DNA from: Yoonia ponticola
GTDB taxonomy: Bacteria; Pseudomonadota; Alphaproteobacteria; Rhodobacterales; Rhodobacteraceae
Direction: 5' to 3'
Length of the DNA: 64,000 nucleotides
NCBI RefSeq assembly: GCF_014199395.1
Contig: NZ_JACIJM010000011.1
Location: 32,444-96,443, forward strand
Shown here in pieces: positions 53,770 to 63,673 of this stretch. The first letter of the stretch is position 1. Each line of letters begins with the position of its first letter. The notes under the pieces are model-generated. The model made no database searches, had not been told where the DNA came from, and saw only the letters and a program-made list of their open reading frames with translations. The position numbers and the translations under genes are program-made.

Positions 53770-55449
53770 TTACAAGATGCCGGGCAAGTTCAACCCATTT
53801 TCGCGGGCGCATTCCAATGCCTCGTCATATCCCGCATCCGCATGGCGCATTACACCCGTGGCCGGGTCGTTCCACAGAACCCGCTCGATACGGCGGTCCG
53901 CGTCTTCAGTGCCATCGCAGCAGATCACCATGCCGGAGTGTTGCGAGAAGCCCATGCCAACGCCGCCACCGTGGTGCAGCGATACCCATGTGGCACCGGA
54001 TGCAGTGTTCAGCAGCGCGTTCAACAATGGCCAATCTGATACGGCGTCAGAGCCGTCTTTCATCGCCTCGGTTTCACGGTTTGGCGACGCGACAGAGCCA
54101 GAGTCGAGGTGGTCGCGGCCAATCACGATCGGTGCCGACAGCTCTCCGGTACGGACCATTTCATTGAAGGCCAAGCCCAATTTGTGACGCACACCCAGAC
54201 CAACCCAGCAAATCCGGGCTGGCAGGCCTTGGAAGGCAATCCGCTCGCGGGCCATATCGAGCCAGTTGTGCAGGTGTTTGTCTTCGGACAGGATTTCTTT
54301 GACCTTTGCATCGGTTTTATAAATGTCCTCGGGATCGCCGGACAGGGCGGCCCAACGGAACGGGCCCACGCCACGGCAAAACAGCGGGCGAATATAAGCG
54401 GGGACAAAACCAGGGAATGCAAAGGCATCCTCAAGCCCTTCTTCAAGCGCTACCTGACGAATGTTGTTACCATAATCCACAGTTGGCACGCCTGCGTTGT
54501 GGAAGTCGACCATCGCGGCAACATGCGTGCGCATCGACGCGCGGGCAGCCTTCTCAACAGCTTTCGGATCGCTTTCGCGCTTTTCTTTCCACTGTCCCAT
54601 CGTCCAGTTCTGCGGCAAGTAACCGTTAATTGGATCATGCGCGGAGGTTTGGTCGGTCACGATATCGGGGCGAATGCCACCATCATTCATGCGCTTCACA
54701 AGTTCAGGGAATACATCAGCGGCGTTGCCAAGCAGGGCCACGGACTTCGCCTCGCCTGCGGCGGTCCAGCGCTCGATCATCTCAAGCGCTTCGTCTAGTG
54801 TTTCTGCCTTCTCGTCGACGTATTTGGTGCGCAGCCGGAAGTCGATGCTGTCGGGGTTACATTCGACTGCAAGACAACAAGCGCCAGCCATCACAGCGGC
54901 CAAAGGCTGCGCGCCACCCATGCCGCCAAGACCGCCTGTTAGGATCCATTTGCCCTTGAGCGAGCCATCATAATGCTGACGACCTGCTTCGACAAATGTC
55001 TCATATGTGCCCTGAACGATACCTTGGGAGCCGATGTAGATCCATGAACCAGCGGTCATCTGACCATACATCGCGAGTCCCTTTTTATCGAGCTCGTTGA
55101 AATGATCCCACGTGGCCCAATGCGGGACGAGGTTAGAGTTGGCGATCAGAACACGTGGCGCGTCTTTGTGAGTTCGGAACACGCCGACGGGCTTACCGGA
55201 TTGCACCAGCAAGGTCTGGTCTTCTTCCAGCTCTTTCAGGCTGGCCACGATCATGTCGAAGTCTTTCCATGTGCGTGCAGCGCGCCCAATGCCACCGTAA
55301 ACCACCAATTCATGCGGGTTTTCCGCCACATCGGGGTGCAGGTTGTTCATCAACATGCGCATCGGCGCCTCAGTAAGCCAGCTTTTGGCGGTGATTTCGG
55401 TGCCAGTGGCAGGAAAGATGTCACGGGTGTTCTTGCGAGGATCGCTCAT
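53770..55449 (-). CDS. hutU: urocanate hydratase
   Basis: A 559-residue enzyme, the usual length of HutU, which converts urocanate to 4-imidazolone-5-propanoate with a tightly bound NAD. Typical segments are [40 protein letters not shown] (NAD-binding region) and [14 protein letters not shown]. The conserved [20 protein letters not shown] is near residue 415. It is the last gene of the hutI-H-G-U operon and its start overlaps the hutG stop by ATGA. Confidence 0.97.
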   Translation of the reverse strand: MSDPRKNTRDIFPATGTEITAKSWLTEAPMRMLMNNLHPDVAENPHELVVYGGIGRAARTWKDFDMIVASLKELEEDQTLLVQSGKPVGVFRTHKDAPRVLIANSNLVPHWATWDHFNELDKKGLAMYGQMTAGSWIYIGSQGIVQGTYETFVEAGRQHYDGSLKGKWILTGGLGGMGGAQPLAAVMAGACCLAVECNPDSIDFRLRTKYVDEKAETLDEALEMIERWTAAGEAKSVALLGNAADVFPELVKRMNDGGIRPDIVTDQTSAHDPINGYLPQNWTMGQWKEKRESDPKAVEKAARASMRTHVAAMVDFHNAGVPTVDYGNNIRQVALEEGLEDAFAFPGFVPAYIRPLFCRGVGPFRWAALSGDPEDIYKTDAKVKEILSEDKHLHNWLDMARERIAFQGLPARICWVGLGVRHKLGLAFNEMVRTGELSAPIVIGRDHLDSGSVASPNRETEAMKDGSDAVSDWPLLNALLNTASGATWVSLHHGGGVGMGFSQHSGMVICCDGTEDADRRIERVLWNDPATGVMRHADAGYDEALECARENGLNLPGIL

Positions 55450-56246
55450 GATGTGCCTTTCAGGGTAGGGGCCAATGCGGCCAGTTTTTTTAGAATTTCA
55501 GTGAGGTAAGGGCGCAGGCGTGCGGCTTTGTCCTTGTCATATGTCCACGGGCTTGCCTCGGTGGTCAGGTAGGTGCTTTGCGCCAGTTCCATCTGGATCG
55601 CGTGCATGCCTTTCTTGGGGTGGCCATAGTGGCGCGTGGTCCAGCCGCCTTTGAAACGACCATTGGCAATTGAGGTATAGCCTTCGGCTTTGGCGCAGAC
55701 CTCTTGTGTCGCCGCCTCGATTTCCGGCGCACAAGTATCGCCCATGTTTGTTCCGATATTGAAGTCAGGCAGGGTGCCGTCAAACAGGAACGGAATGCCC
55801 GAGCGGATGGAGTGGCAATCATACAAGATCGCAATCCCGTGCAGATCGCGCACACGCTCAAGCTCGGCCTGCAAGGCGGCGTGATAGGGTGTGTGAAATG
55901 CGTCTTGGCGTGCTTTCACGGCGGCCTCATCAGGTGGATCTATCCAGATATCAGTGCCGTCAAAATCCGTCAGCGGCACAAGGCCCGTGGTATTTTGACC
56001 GGGATAGAGGGATACGCCCACTGGGTCACGATTTGCATCAATGACATAGCGGTGGAAGGTGGCCCGCACGGTGGAGGCCCCCGCCAGCACACCATTATAG
56101 AGCTTATGAATGTGCCAGTCGGTGTCGTCCAACCTGCGCCCGCGAGGGTTTAAATTGGCCATGATTGCGTCCGGCACGTATGTGCCAGTGTGGGGCAGGC
56201 CCAGAACTATAGGGCTGTCACCTTGGAAAACTTCTACAGGCTTCAT
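55446..56246 (-). CDS. hutG: N-formylglutamate deformylase
   Basis: A 266-residue hydrolase of the N-formylglutamate amidohydrolase family. [34 protein letters not shown] and [15 protein letters not shown] are typical. It cleaves N-formylglutamate into glutamate and formate, the last step of the five-step route that uses HutF. It is joined to hutH upstream and hutU downstream by ATGA overlaps. Confidence 0.93.
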   Translation of the reverse strand: MKPVEVFQGDSPIVLGLPHTGTYVPDAIMANLNPRGRRLDDTDWHIHKLYNGVLAGASTVRATFHRYVIDANRDPVGVSLYPGQNTTGLVPLTDFDGTDIWIDPPDEAAVKARQDAFHTPYHAALQAELERVRDLHGIAILYDCHSIRSGIPFLFDGTLPDFNIGTNMGDTCAPEIEAATQEVCAKAEGYTSIANGRFKGGWTTRHYGHPKKGMHAIQMELAQSTYLTTEASPWTYDKDKAARLRPYLTEILKKLAALAPTLKGTS

Positions 56247-57781
56247 GCGTCGAACTCTGGCATGTTGATGGCGGCAGCGGTGACAATGTCGCCGCTTGCG
56301 ATCATGCGCGTAGCGCGCTCAAGGTCAGGTGCGAGGTAGCGGTCTTCGCCCAAGGTGGCGACGTCTTTGCGTACGCGTGCAACAACGCGCTGCAAGGTGT
56401 CACTAGTTGTCAGCGGCGCACGGAAATCAATGCCCTGCGCACCGCACAGCAATTCAACACCCAAGATGCAGTTGAGGTTGTCGATCATCGGCCCAAGCCT
56501 GCGAGCGCCATGCGCGGCCATGCTGACATGGTCCTCTTGGTTGGCAGAAGTCGGCGTGCTGTCCGTGACACAAGGGTTTGCCAGATGTTTGTTCTCACTC
56601 ATCAACGCCGCAGTGGTGACTTCGGCGATCATATAGCCGCTGTTCAAACCGGGATTGGGCGTCAGGAACGGCGGCAGATTAAAGCTGAGGACAGGGTCAA
56701 CAATCAGCGCCACACGGCGCTGTGCTATCGCGCCAATCTCGGCAATTGCCAGCGCGATCATATCGGCAGCAAAACCTACGGGTTCGGCATGGAAGTTGCC
56801 GCCTGAGACGATCAGATCAGCACCGACCAGCACCAACGGATTGTCAGTTGCGGCGTTGGCCTCGATCTCAAGCGTGCGGGCGGCCATGCGCAACACATCC
56901 ATGGCAGCACCTGTGACCTGCGGCTGACAACGGATGCAGTAAGGGTCTTGGACACGGGCATCATCAACCATATGGCTGTCACGGATTTCGGAGCCAGCGA
57001 GCAGGGCGCGCATAGTTTCGCCCGCTTCGATTTGGCCGCGATGTCCGCGCAGGGCGTGGATTTCAGGTTGCAAAGGAGCGGTGGAGCCCATGATCGCGTC
57101 GGTCGAAAGCGCCGAAGTTACCAGCGCGGAATGCGCACCGCGCCATGCGCCGAACAAACCCGCAAGGGCAAAAGCGGTTGAGAACTGTGTGCCGTTGATA
57201 AGCGCAAGGCCTTCCTTCGGACCAAGTTCTACAGGCGTCAGGCCTGCGGCGGCCAGCGCCTTATCCCCGGACATGACTTTGCCACCGAATTCTGCTTCGC
57301 CGTGACCCATCATAGCAGCGGCCATATGAGCAAGCGGGGCCAGATCGCCAGAGGCGCCAACGGAGCCTTGGGCGGGGATGACAGGCGTTACGCCCTTATC
57401 CAGCATGGCCTCAATCAGATCGACAATTTCGAGCCGCACACCGGAAGCGCCGCGCCCGAGGCTGAGGAGCTTAAGCGCCATCAACAGGCGCGCATGGCCG
57501 CGCGGGATCGCAGGGCCAACGCCACAACAATGCGACAGGATCAGATTGCGTTGCAGAGCAGCGGTGTCTTTGGCTTCGATCTTGACCGACGCAAGTTTGC
57601 CGAAACCAGTGTTCACGCCGTAAACGGCATCGGTGCCAGCGACTGCTTTGGCGATACGTGCATGGGCCAGCTCAATCGCGGGGCGGCAGGCCGGGTCAAG
57701 GCGCACAGATGCTTCTTCGCGGTAGATTTTATCCAGATCAGCCAAAGTTACAGCGCCGGGAGTGAGAGTTAATACGGTCAT
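56243..57781 (-). CDS. hutH: histidine ammonia-lyase
   Basis: A 512-residue enzyme that removes ammonia from histidine to give urocanate. The self-forming MIO cofactor arises from Ala-Ser-Gly in [20 protein letters not shown] (near residue 143). [16 protein letters not shown] and the catalytic region [18 protein letters not shown] are conserved. It is the second gene of the hutI-H-G-U operon, joined to hutI by an ATGA overlap. Confidence 0.97.
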   Translation of the reverse strand: MTVLTLTPGAVTLADLDKIYREEASVRLDPACRPAIELAHARIAKAVAGTDAVYGVNTGFGKLASVKIEAKDTAALQRNLILSHCCGVGPAIPRGHARLLMALKLLSLGRGASGVRLEIVDLIEAMLDKGVTPVIPAQGSVGASGDLAPLAHMAAAMMGHGEAEFGGKVMSGDKALAAAGLTPVELGPKEGLALINGTQFSTAFALAGLFGAWRGAHSALVTSALSTDAIMGSTAPLQPEIHALRGHRGQIEAGETMRALLAGSEIRDSHMVDDARVQDPYCIRCQPQVTGAAMDVLRMAARTLEIEANAATDNPLVLVGADLIVSGGNFHAEPVGFAADMIALAIAEIGAIAQRRVALIVDPVLSFNLPPFLTPNPGLNSGYMIAEVTTAALMSENKHLANPCVTDSTPTSANQEDHVSMAAHGARRLGPMIDNLNCILGVELLCGAQGIDFRAPLTTSDTLQRVVARVRKDVATLGEDRYLAPDLERATRMIASGDIVTAAAINMPEFDA

Positions 57782-58989
57782 GACGTGGCTCCGAAAATAC
57801 GGGTGTGAAGGGGGTTAAAGCCGATGCGATAGGCAAGTTCGGCAGGGTGTTTGATGTCCCAAACTGCAAGTTCGGCGCGCATGCCTGCCTTGATTATCCC
57901 GACGTCTTTGAGGCCAAGGGCGCGTGCGGCATTTTGCGTGGCACCGCGCAAGACTTCTTCCGGGGTCATGCGGAACAGGGTGCACCCCATGTTCAGCGCC
58001 AGCAGCAGCGAATTGAGCGGCGAGGAACCCGGATTAACATCGGTGGCGATTGCCATGGGAACACCGTGTTTGCGCAGCAGGGCAATGGGTGGTGCTTGTG
58101 TTTCGCGGATGGTGTAGAAGGCACCGGGCAAGATGACGGCGGTGGTGCCCGCGTCTGCCAAGGCCTTGACGCCATCCTCATCAAGATATTCGATATGGTC
58201 AGCAGACAATGCGCCGTAGCTTGCGGCAAGCTTAGCACCGCCAAGGTTGGACAGTTGTTCAGCGTGCAGTTTGACAGGCAGGCCAAGTTCGACAGCCACA
58301 TCAAACACTCGTGCGATCTGGGTTGTATCAAATGCAATGCCTTCACAGAACCCGTCGACGACATCAACCAGCCCTTCAGCGTGAGCGGCACGTAGGGCAG
58401 GGATGCATACCTCATCGATATATACATCGTCTCGGCCTTCATATTCGGCCGGGGTTGCATGGGCACCAAGGAAGGTGGTTTTGACGCGGATAGGGCGGTT
58501 TGCCATGACTGCACGGGCAACCCGCAGCATCCGCAATTCAGTCTCTGTATCGAGGCCATAGCCGGATTTGATCTCAATCGTGGTCACGCCTTCAGCGATC
58601 AGCACATCAACACGGCGCAGGGCATCTTGAAGCAGTTGGTCTTCTGTGGCGTTGCGGGTGGCTGTCACGGTCGAAACAATGCCACCACCAGCGCACGCAA
58701 CCTCTTCGTAGCTCGCCCCATTCAGGCGCATTTCGAATTCTACCGCGCGATCACCACCATGCACGATGTGCGTGTGGCAATCGATCAAACCTGGGGTTAG
58801 GAGGCGACCACCAAGGCTGGTACGGTCCAGGGATATATACATGTCGGGCAAGGACGCAGCGGGACCGACCCATTCAATCACCCCGTCCATCACAGCAATG
58901 GCTGCGTCTTTGATCAAGCCGTAGGGCGCATCCGATTCGCCCATCGTCGCTGCGTTCAAATCAACAAAAAGGGTGTTCTTGTTAGTCAT
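57778..58989 (-). CDS. hutI: imidazolonepropionase
   Basis: A 403-residue metal-dependent amidohydrolase that opens the imidazolone ring to N-formimidoylglutamate. The metal motif is [20 protein letters not shown], followed by [20 protein letters not shown] and [20 protein letters not shown]. It is the first gene of the hutI-H-G-U operon. The promoter region upstream holds the best HutC-type operator of the window (59043-59058). Confidence 0.96.
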   Translation of the reverse strand: MTNKNTLFVDLNAATMGESDAPYGLIKDAAIAVMDGVIEWVGPAASLPDMYISLDRTSLGGRLLTPGLIDCHTHIVHGGDRAVEFEMRLNGASYEEVACAGGGIVSTVTATRNATEDQLLQDALRRVDVLIAEGVTTIEIKSGYGLDTETELRMLRVARAVMANRPIRVKTTFLGAHATPAEYEGRDDVYIDEVCIPALRAAHAEGLVDVVDGFCEGIAFDTTQIARVFDVAVELGLPVKLHAEQLSNLGGAKLAASYGALSADHIEYLDEDGVKALADAGTTAVILPGAFYTIRETQAPPIALLRKHGVPMAIATDVNPGSSPLNSLLLALNMGCTLFRMTPEEVLRGATQNAARALGLKDVGIIKAGMRAELAVWDIKHPAELAYRIGFNPLHTRIFGATS

Positions 58990-59041
58990 GGTAGTCCACC
59001 GATGATCAAAAATTTCGCTTTTCTAGTACGCGCTAGTGTGC

Positions 59042-59059
59042 TTTATGTCTATACATAAA
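59042..59059. promoter_or_regulatory. HutC-type operator between hutI and hutF
   Basis: TTTATGT (59042-59048) and ACATAAA (59053-59059) are perfect inverted arms around CTAT. The core GTCTATAC fits the HutC subfamily consensus GTMTAKAC exactly. It lies in the divergent gap of hutI and hutF, just upstream of the hutF ribosome-binding site (GAGGAT), so repressor binding would block both transcripts. A near-identical copy lies at 61059. Confidence 0.75.
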
Positions 59060-59074
59060 AACGAGGATCTCCAA

Positions 59075-60433
59075 ATGATTTTTGCAAAGCAAGCCAAACT
59101 TTCTACCGGATGGGCGTCCAATGTGCGTGTGACGCATGCGGACGGACGCATCACTGATATCGCGCCAAACCAAACGCCGGACGCGCATGACACCTGCGTT
59201 GACACCCTGTTGCCAGCCCTTGCAAACCTGCACAGCCACAGTTTTCAGCGGGCGATGGCGGGGATGACCGAATACCGGATGGCAGGCAAAGACAGCTTTT
59301 GGACGTGGCGCGATTTGATGTACCGGTTCACCGCTAACCTGACGCCCGAACATATCGAAGCGATCGCAGCTTTTGTGTTCTTGGAGATGCAAGAAGCGGG
59401 CTATGCCAGCGTCGGCGAATTCCATTATCTGCATCATCAGGCCGGTGGTGCGACCTACGATGATCTGGGAGAGCTTTCGTCACGCATCGCCACCGCAGCT
59501 GCAAAGACCGGGATCGGTCTCACACATTTGCCAGTGCTTTATACCTACGGTGGCGCGGGGCAAATGCCGCTTGAGGCAGGACAGGCGCGCTTTGGCAATT
59601 CGGTGGACCGGTTCAATGATCTTGTCGCTCGGGCGCGGGATGTCGTGGCGCACTTGCCAGCCGATTGCCAAGTCGGGATTGCGCCGCATTCGCTGCGGGC
59701 CACATCGCCCGATGATCTGAAGGCAGTGCTTGCCGCCCATACCGCAGGCCCCGTTCACATCCACATCGCAGAGCAACCCAAAGAAGTCGCCGACATCTCG
59801 GCGTGGTTGGGCGCGCGACCCGTAGAATGGTTGCTGGCTAATGCGGACGTGACAACAAACTGGTGCCTGATCCATGCCACCCACATGACAGCTGATGAAA
59901 CTACAAAGATGGCAAAGTCCGGAGCAGTGGCTGGCCTTTGCCCCGTGACCGAGGCAAACTTGGGCGACGGTCCGTTCAATGGCCCCGGCTATTTGGAAGC
60001 GGGCGGCGCGTTCGGCGTTGGATCGGATTCAAACGTTCTGGTCTCACTGACCGAAGAGTTGCGTACGTTGGAATATTCTCAACGCCTACGCGATGTGGCG
60101 CGCAACGTTATGGTTGTGGGCGAAGGATCCGTTGGGGACACGATTTACACGGGTGCTGCCAAGGGTGGCGCACAGGCGCTTGGGCGCGGCGCGGGTGAAA
60201 TTGCCGTGGGCGAGCTGGCCGATGTTGTGGCGATTGACAGCGCCGCACCGTCGATGTGCGCGCTGCGTCAGGATCAGATCCTGGACGGCTTGGTGTTTGC
60301 AGCCAAAGACGATGTCGTTACCGACGTTTGGTCAGCAGGACGTCATGCCGTACAATCGGGTCGCCACGTCAAACGCGACGACATTGTCGCGGCTTACAAA
60401 TTGGCGATGCAAAGCTTGATGGCATCTTTGTGA
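59075..60433 (+). CDS. hutF: formimidoylglutamate deiminase
   Basis: A 452-residue amidohydrolase that deiminates N-formimidoylglutamate to N-formylglutamate, feeding HutG. The signature ANLHSHSFQRAMAGMTEYRM carries the metal-binding His pair; further ligands are in VHIHIAEQPKEVADI and CLIHATHMT, and VGSDSNVLVS gives the Asp. ATG 59075 is preceded by GAGGAT; an upstream GTG at 59036 would place the operator inside the gene. Its 3' end overlaps the convergent hutD by 40 bases. Confidence 0.95.
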   Translation: MIFAKQAKLSTGWASNVRVTHADGRITDIAPNQTPDAHDTCVDTLLPALANLHSHSFQRAMAGMTEYRMAGKDSFWTWRDLMYRFTANLTPEHIEAIAAFVFLEMQEAGYASVGEFHYLHHQAGGATYDDLGELSSRIATAAAKTGIGLTHLPVLYTYGGAGQMPLEAGQARFGNSVDRFNDLVARARDVVAHLPADCQVGIAPHSLRATSPDDLKAVLAAHTAGPVHIHIAEQPKEVADISAWLGARPVEWLLANADVTTNWCLIHATHMTADETTKMAKSGAVAGLCPVTEANLGDGPFNGPGYLEAGGAFGVGSDSNVLVSLTEELRTLEYSQRLRDVARNVMVVGEGSVGDTIYTGAAKGGAQALGRGAGEIAVGELADVVAIDSAAPSMCALRQDQILDGLVFAAKDDVVTDVWSAGRHAVQSGRHVKRDDIVAAYKLAMQSLMASL

Positions 60434-60981
60434 TCTAGGTAGTCCAGTCGTATTTCCAAAACGGCGTCGTCCTCGTCCAGATGTAGGGCGGCGTCATTGC
60501 TGTCGATGAACATCGTGTCGCCCTCAGCCGTATGGACCGCGTTGATTTCCGGAGCGCCGGCCAGAACGTGAAAGGCCAGCAGCCCATGTTCAGGTCGGGC
60601 AACCAACCCTTTGAATGGGTCACGTCGTGTTGTGACGGAGCCGTCGCAAAGCATTGGATCAAACATCAAATTCAGATCAGTCAATGGACCGTCGGTGAGG
60701 CTGGATTGGACTTTCAGCGCACCGTCAAAGTGTACGGGCTGCCACATACGGGCTGTTATGGTGTGGGTCGGGGCCTGCAATTCCATCGCGCCGCCAGACA
60801 CCACCGTCAGAACGCGCGTCATGCCAGCAAAGTCTGAAAATGGCCCGTCCTGTGCAACGTCAGCCCGACTGATCGTCCAGGCAGCGCGATCAGCCAAAAG
60901 GCCTTTGGCAATACTGCGGGTGATTCCGCCCCCGTTTTTCCAAGGGACATCAACCAGTTCATTTCGCTTAAGGACATGCAT
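60394..60981 (-). CDS. hutD: HutD-family protein
   Basis: A 195-residue bicupin-like protein. The N-terminal LKRNELVDVPWKNGGGITRS is the HutD hallmark and RADVAQDGPFSDFAGMTRVL follows. HutD proteins accompany hut operons and appear to limit or tune histidine breakdown; the exact activity is not established. It is transcribed towards hutF and its start faces adhC2 across the second HutC-type operator. Confidence 0.9.
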   Translation of the reverse strand: MHVLKRNELVDVPWKNGGGITRSIAKGLLADRAAWTISRADVAQDGPFSDFAGMTRVLTVVSGGAMELQAPTHTITARMWQPVHFDGALKVQSSLTDGPLTDLNLMFDPMLCDGSVTTRRDPFKGLVARPEHGLLAFHVLAGAPEINAVHTAEGDTMFIDSNDAALHLDEDDAVLEIRLDYLDHKDAIKLCIANL

Positions 60982-61058
60982 GTTTGAATCTTTCCCAATT
61001 TTGAATCACGCGACCTGACCGACGTAAGGATGGGTTTTATCTGATGTGCTAAATCATA

Positions 61059-61074
61059 ATAAGTCTATACATAA
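61059..61074. promoter_or_regulatory. HutC-type operator between hutD and adhC2
   Basis: ATAAGTCTATACATAA at 61059-61074 matches the operator at 59043-59058 in 14 of 16 positions and keeps the GTCTATAC core intact. It lies 16 bases upstream of the adhC2 start and 78 bases upstream of hutD. This places a formaldehyde dehydrogenase gene under the same probable regulator as the histidine genes. Confidence 0.7.
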
Positions 61075-61487
61075 AATCAAAGGATAACCCATGATGAGAA
61101 CCCATGCCGCCGTTGCTGTTGCTGCAGGTCAACCGCCTGAGATCATGGAGGTCAATCTTGAAGACCCTAAAGCGGGTGAGGTTTTGGTTGAAATCAAAGC
61201 CACCGGCCTGTGCCACACGGACGAGTTCACGCGCTCCGGCGATGACCCAGAAGGCATCTTTCCTGCGATCCTCGGCCATGAGGGCGCGGGCGTTGTGATT
61301 GAAGTCGGCGAAGGCGTCACAGGCCTTGAGGTCGGGGATCACGTGATCCCGCTTTACACGCCCGAATGCCGTGAATGTGAGTATTGCCTGAACCCCAAAA
61401 CCAACCTCTGTCAATCAATCCGCAGCACACAGGGCGCTGGTCTATTACCCGATGGTTCAACGCGGTTTTCAATGCTGGATGGCACGC

Positions 61488-61496
61488 CGATCCACC
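61488..61496. repeat. target-site duplication, left copy
   Basis: CGATCCACC at 61488-61496 is repeated exactly at 62874-62882 on the far side of the element. The length of 9 bases fits IS256-family insertion (8-9 bp). Confidence 0.9.
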
Positions 61497-62873
61497 GAGA
61501 TATAGCTAAAAGTTGGTGATGGCCCCTGAGGGGCGGCATATCATGGCGTTGTTCACGCGCCGCAATTCTCGAAGAGAAAAGGATATGCCACATGACGAAG
61601 ACTATCATCACGACCTTGCCCGATCCACATGGATTTTCGCCTGACCCGTTGACTGACCTTCTGCGTTCAGGTGCGCGCGGCCTGATCCAGCAAGCAGTTG
61701 AAGCAGAGCTTTCAGTGTTGTTGGAGGCGTATTCCGGCGACCGGATCGAGGATGGTCGTGCTCGGCTGGTCCGCCACGGGCATCTGCCGGAACGCGAGGT
61801 GATGACCGGGATCGGTGCTGTGCCGGTCAAGGTGCCGCGCGTGCGAGATCGGGGCGACACCGCTGAGAAAGTCCGGTTCACCTCGACAATCTTGCCGCCC
61901 TATTTGCGCAAAGCCAAATCTATCGAAGAACTGCTGCCTTGGCTTTATCTCAAAGGCATTTCCACTGGCGACTTTCACGAAGCACTTGCCGCACTTTTGG
62001 GGCCCAATGCAGCGGGGCTGTCATCGACGACAATTTCTCGGCTTAAAGCCGACTGGTGGGACGAGTACGACCGCTGGCAACGCCGCGATCTCAGCACGTG
62101 CCGGTTCGTCTACATCTGGGCTGATGGCGTCTACTTCCGCCCACGAATGGCTGAGGAAAAACAATGTGTTCTGGTGTTGATTGGCGCGGATGAATGGGGT
62201 CGCAAGGAAATCATCGGCCTTGCGGATGGCTACCGCGAAAGTACCCAAAGCTGGCGAGAGTTGCTGCTTGATCTGCAGCGGCGCGGACTGACCCATGCGC
62301 CGGATCTTGCCATTGGCGATGGTGCTTTAGGGTTCTGGCATGCGCTGCGCGAGGTCTTTGGCGCGACGAAAGAACAGCGTTGCTGGTTCCACAAGACCGG
62401 TAATGTTTTGAACGCGATGCCAAAGTCAGTTCAGGCAAAAGCCAAAGGTCATCTGCACGATATTTGGCAGGCTGAAACCCGCGTGGAGGCTGAGGTCGCT
62501 TTCGATTTCTTCGTGGCATCCTACGGCGTGAAATACGACAAAGCTGTTGGCAAGCTGACCAAAGATCGCGACGTGCTCCTAGCCTTCTATGACTTCCCTG
62601 CCGAACATTGGAAGCACATTCGAACGACCAACCCAATCGAAAGCACCTTTGCCACCGTCCGACATCGCACTGGAAAAACCAAAGGATGCCTCAGCCGCAA
62701 AACAGGCCTCGCCATGGCGTTCAAACTGATGATGTCAGCCCAAACGAAGTGGCGCAAACTGGACGGAGCCAACCGCATGCCCGAGATCATTGAGGGGATT
62801 GAATTCAAGGACGGGATCAAGCAACTTCAAAACGCCGCCTGATCACACCGTCACCAACTTTCGGGCATAGCTC
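61497..62873 (+). mobile_element. IS256-family insertion sequence (complete, 1377 bp)
   Basis: Left end GAGATATAGCTAAAAGTTGG and right end (as inverted complement) GAGCTATGCCCGAAAGTTGG continue with TGA and form imperfect terminal inverted repeats of about 23 bp. One gene of 416 residues fills the element. Flanking 9-bp direct repeats mark the insertion site in adhC2. All parts appear intact, so the element could still be mobile. Confidence 0.93.
61592..62842 (+). CDS. IS256-family transposase
   Basis: A 416-residue DDE transposase of the IS256/Mutator-like family. The N-terminal region has LIQQAVEAELSVLLEAYSGD and VPVKVPRVRDRG. The catalytic Asp residues fit YIWADGVYFRPR and LAIGDGALGFWHAL, and the Glu fits TTNPIESTFATVRHRTGKTK. 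The frame is complete and ends 31 bases before the right terminus. It lies in the same direction as the interrupted adhC2. Confidence 0.95.
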   Translation: MTKTIITTLPDPHGFSPDPLTDLLRSGARGLIQQAVEAELSVLLEAYSGDRIEDGRARLVRHGHLPEREVMTGIGAVPVKVPRVRDRGDTAEKVRFTSTILPPYLRKAKSIEELLPWLYLKGISTGDFHEALAALLGPNAAGLSSTTISRLKADWWDEYDRWQRRDLSTCRFVYIWADGVYFRPRMAEEKQCVLVLIGADEWGRKEIIGLADGYRESTQSWRELLLDLQRRGLTHAPDLAIGDGALGFWHALREVFGATKEQRCWFHKTGNVLNAMPKSVQAKAKGHLHDIWQAETRVEAEVAFDFFVASYGVKYDKAVGKLTKDRDVLLAFYDFPAEHWKHIRTTNPIESTFATVRHRTGKTKGCLSRKTGLAMAFKLMMSAQTKWRKLDGANRMPEIIEGIEFKDGIKQLQNAA

Positions 62874-62882
62874 CGATCCACC
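62874..62882. repeat. target-site duplication, right copy
   Basis: CGATCCACC, identical to 61488-61496. The adhC2 reading frame continues directly behind it with ACTATATGGG. Confidence 0.9.
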
Positions 62883-63620
62883 ACTATATGGGTTGTTCGA
62901 CCTTCGCCAACCACACTGTTGTGCCAGAAATCGCACTGGCGAAAGTTCGCAAAGACGCGCCGTTTGACAAGATTTGCTACATCGGCTGTGGCGTGACGAC
63001 GGGTATCGGTGCGGTGATCAACACGGCCAAGGTTGAGATTGGGTCAACAGGCATTGTGTTCGGTCTTGGCGGCATTGGTTTGAACGTCATCCAAGGCTTG
63101 CGTTTGGCGGGGGCCGACCAGATCGTTGGCGTGGATCTAAACGACGACAAGGCCGTGATGGCCAAGCACTTTGGCATGACCGACTTTGTGAACCCGTCCA
63201 AGATTGACGGCGACATTGTCGCGCACCTGGTTGAACTGACGGGCGGCGGCGCGGACTACACGTTTGATGCCACGGGCAACGTCAACGTCATGCGCCAAGC
63301 GCTGGAATCAGCGCACAAGGGCTGGGGCGAAAGCATCATCATCGGCGTCGGGGGAGCAGGACAGGAGATTTCCACCCGTCCGTTCCAACTGGTCACTGGC
63401 CGCAGCTGGCGCGGCACGGCGTTTGGCGGTGCAAGCGGACGGACGGACGTTCCGAAGATCGTGGATTGGTACATGGACGGTAAGATCGAGATTGACCCAA
63501 TGATCACCCACCTGCTGAAGCTGGAAGACATCAACCACGGGTTTGATTTGATGCACGAAGGCAAATCTATCCGCGCTGTCGTTGAGTTCTGAAGTCCAGA
63601 CCCTCGGGTTAATATCTAAT

Positions 63621-63673
63621 CATTAGTCCCCCGCGCGCCAGTAACAGCAGGCGCGCGGGGGACTAATGTTTTT
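63621..63673 (+). terminator. very strong intrinsic terminator after adhC2
   Basis: CATTAGTCCCCCGCGCGCC (63621-63639) and its exact inverted complement (63650-63668) form a 19-bp perfect stem with a 10-base loop, followed by TTTTT (63669-63673). It closes the adhC2 transcript and the catabolic island. Confidence 0.9.

Larger units (their letters stand above)
61091..63592 (+). pseudogene. adhC: S-(hydroxymethyl)glutathione dehydrogenase, second copy (adhC2), split by an IS256-family element
   Basis: The 5' part (61091-61496) encodes residues 1-135 with [20 protein letters not shown] and the zinc cysteines in [15 protein letters not shown]. The 3' part resumes at 62883 and runs to 63592, with VFGLGGIGLNVIQGLRL as NAD motif. 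Removing the IS and one 9-bp duplication restores an uninterrupted 371-residue frame (…[13 protein letters not shown]…), close to adhC1 at 32131. The first fragment ends with seven IS-encoded residues. The gene has decayed by a single clean insertion, with no other frame damage, so loss seems recent. The HutC-type operator in front ties it to histidine catabolism. Confidence 0.93.
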
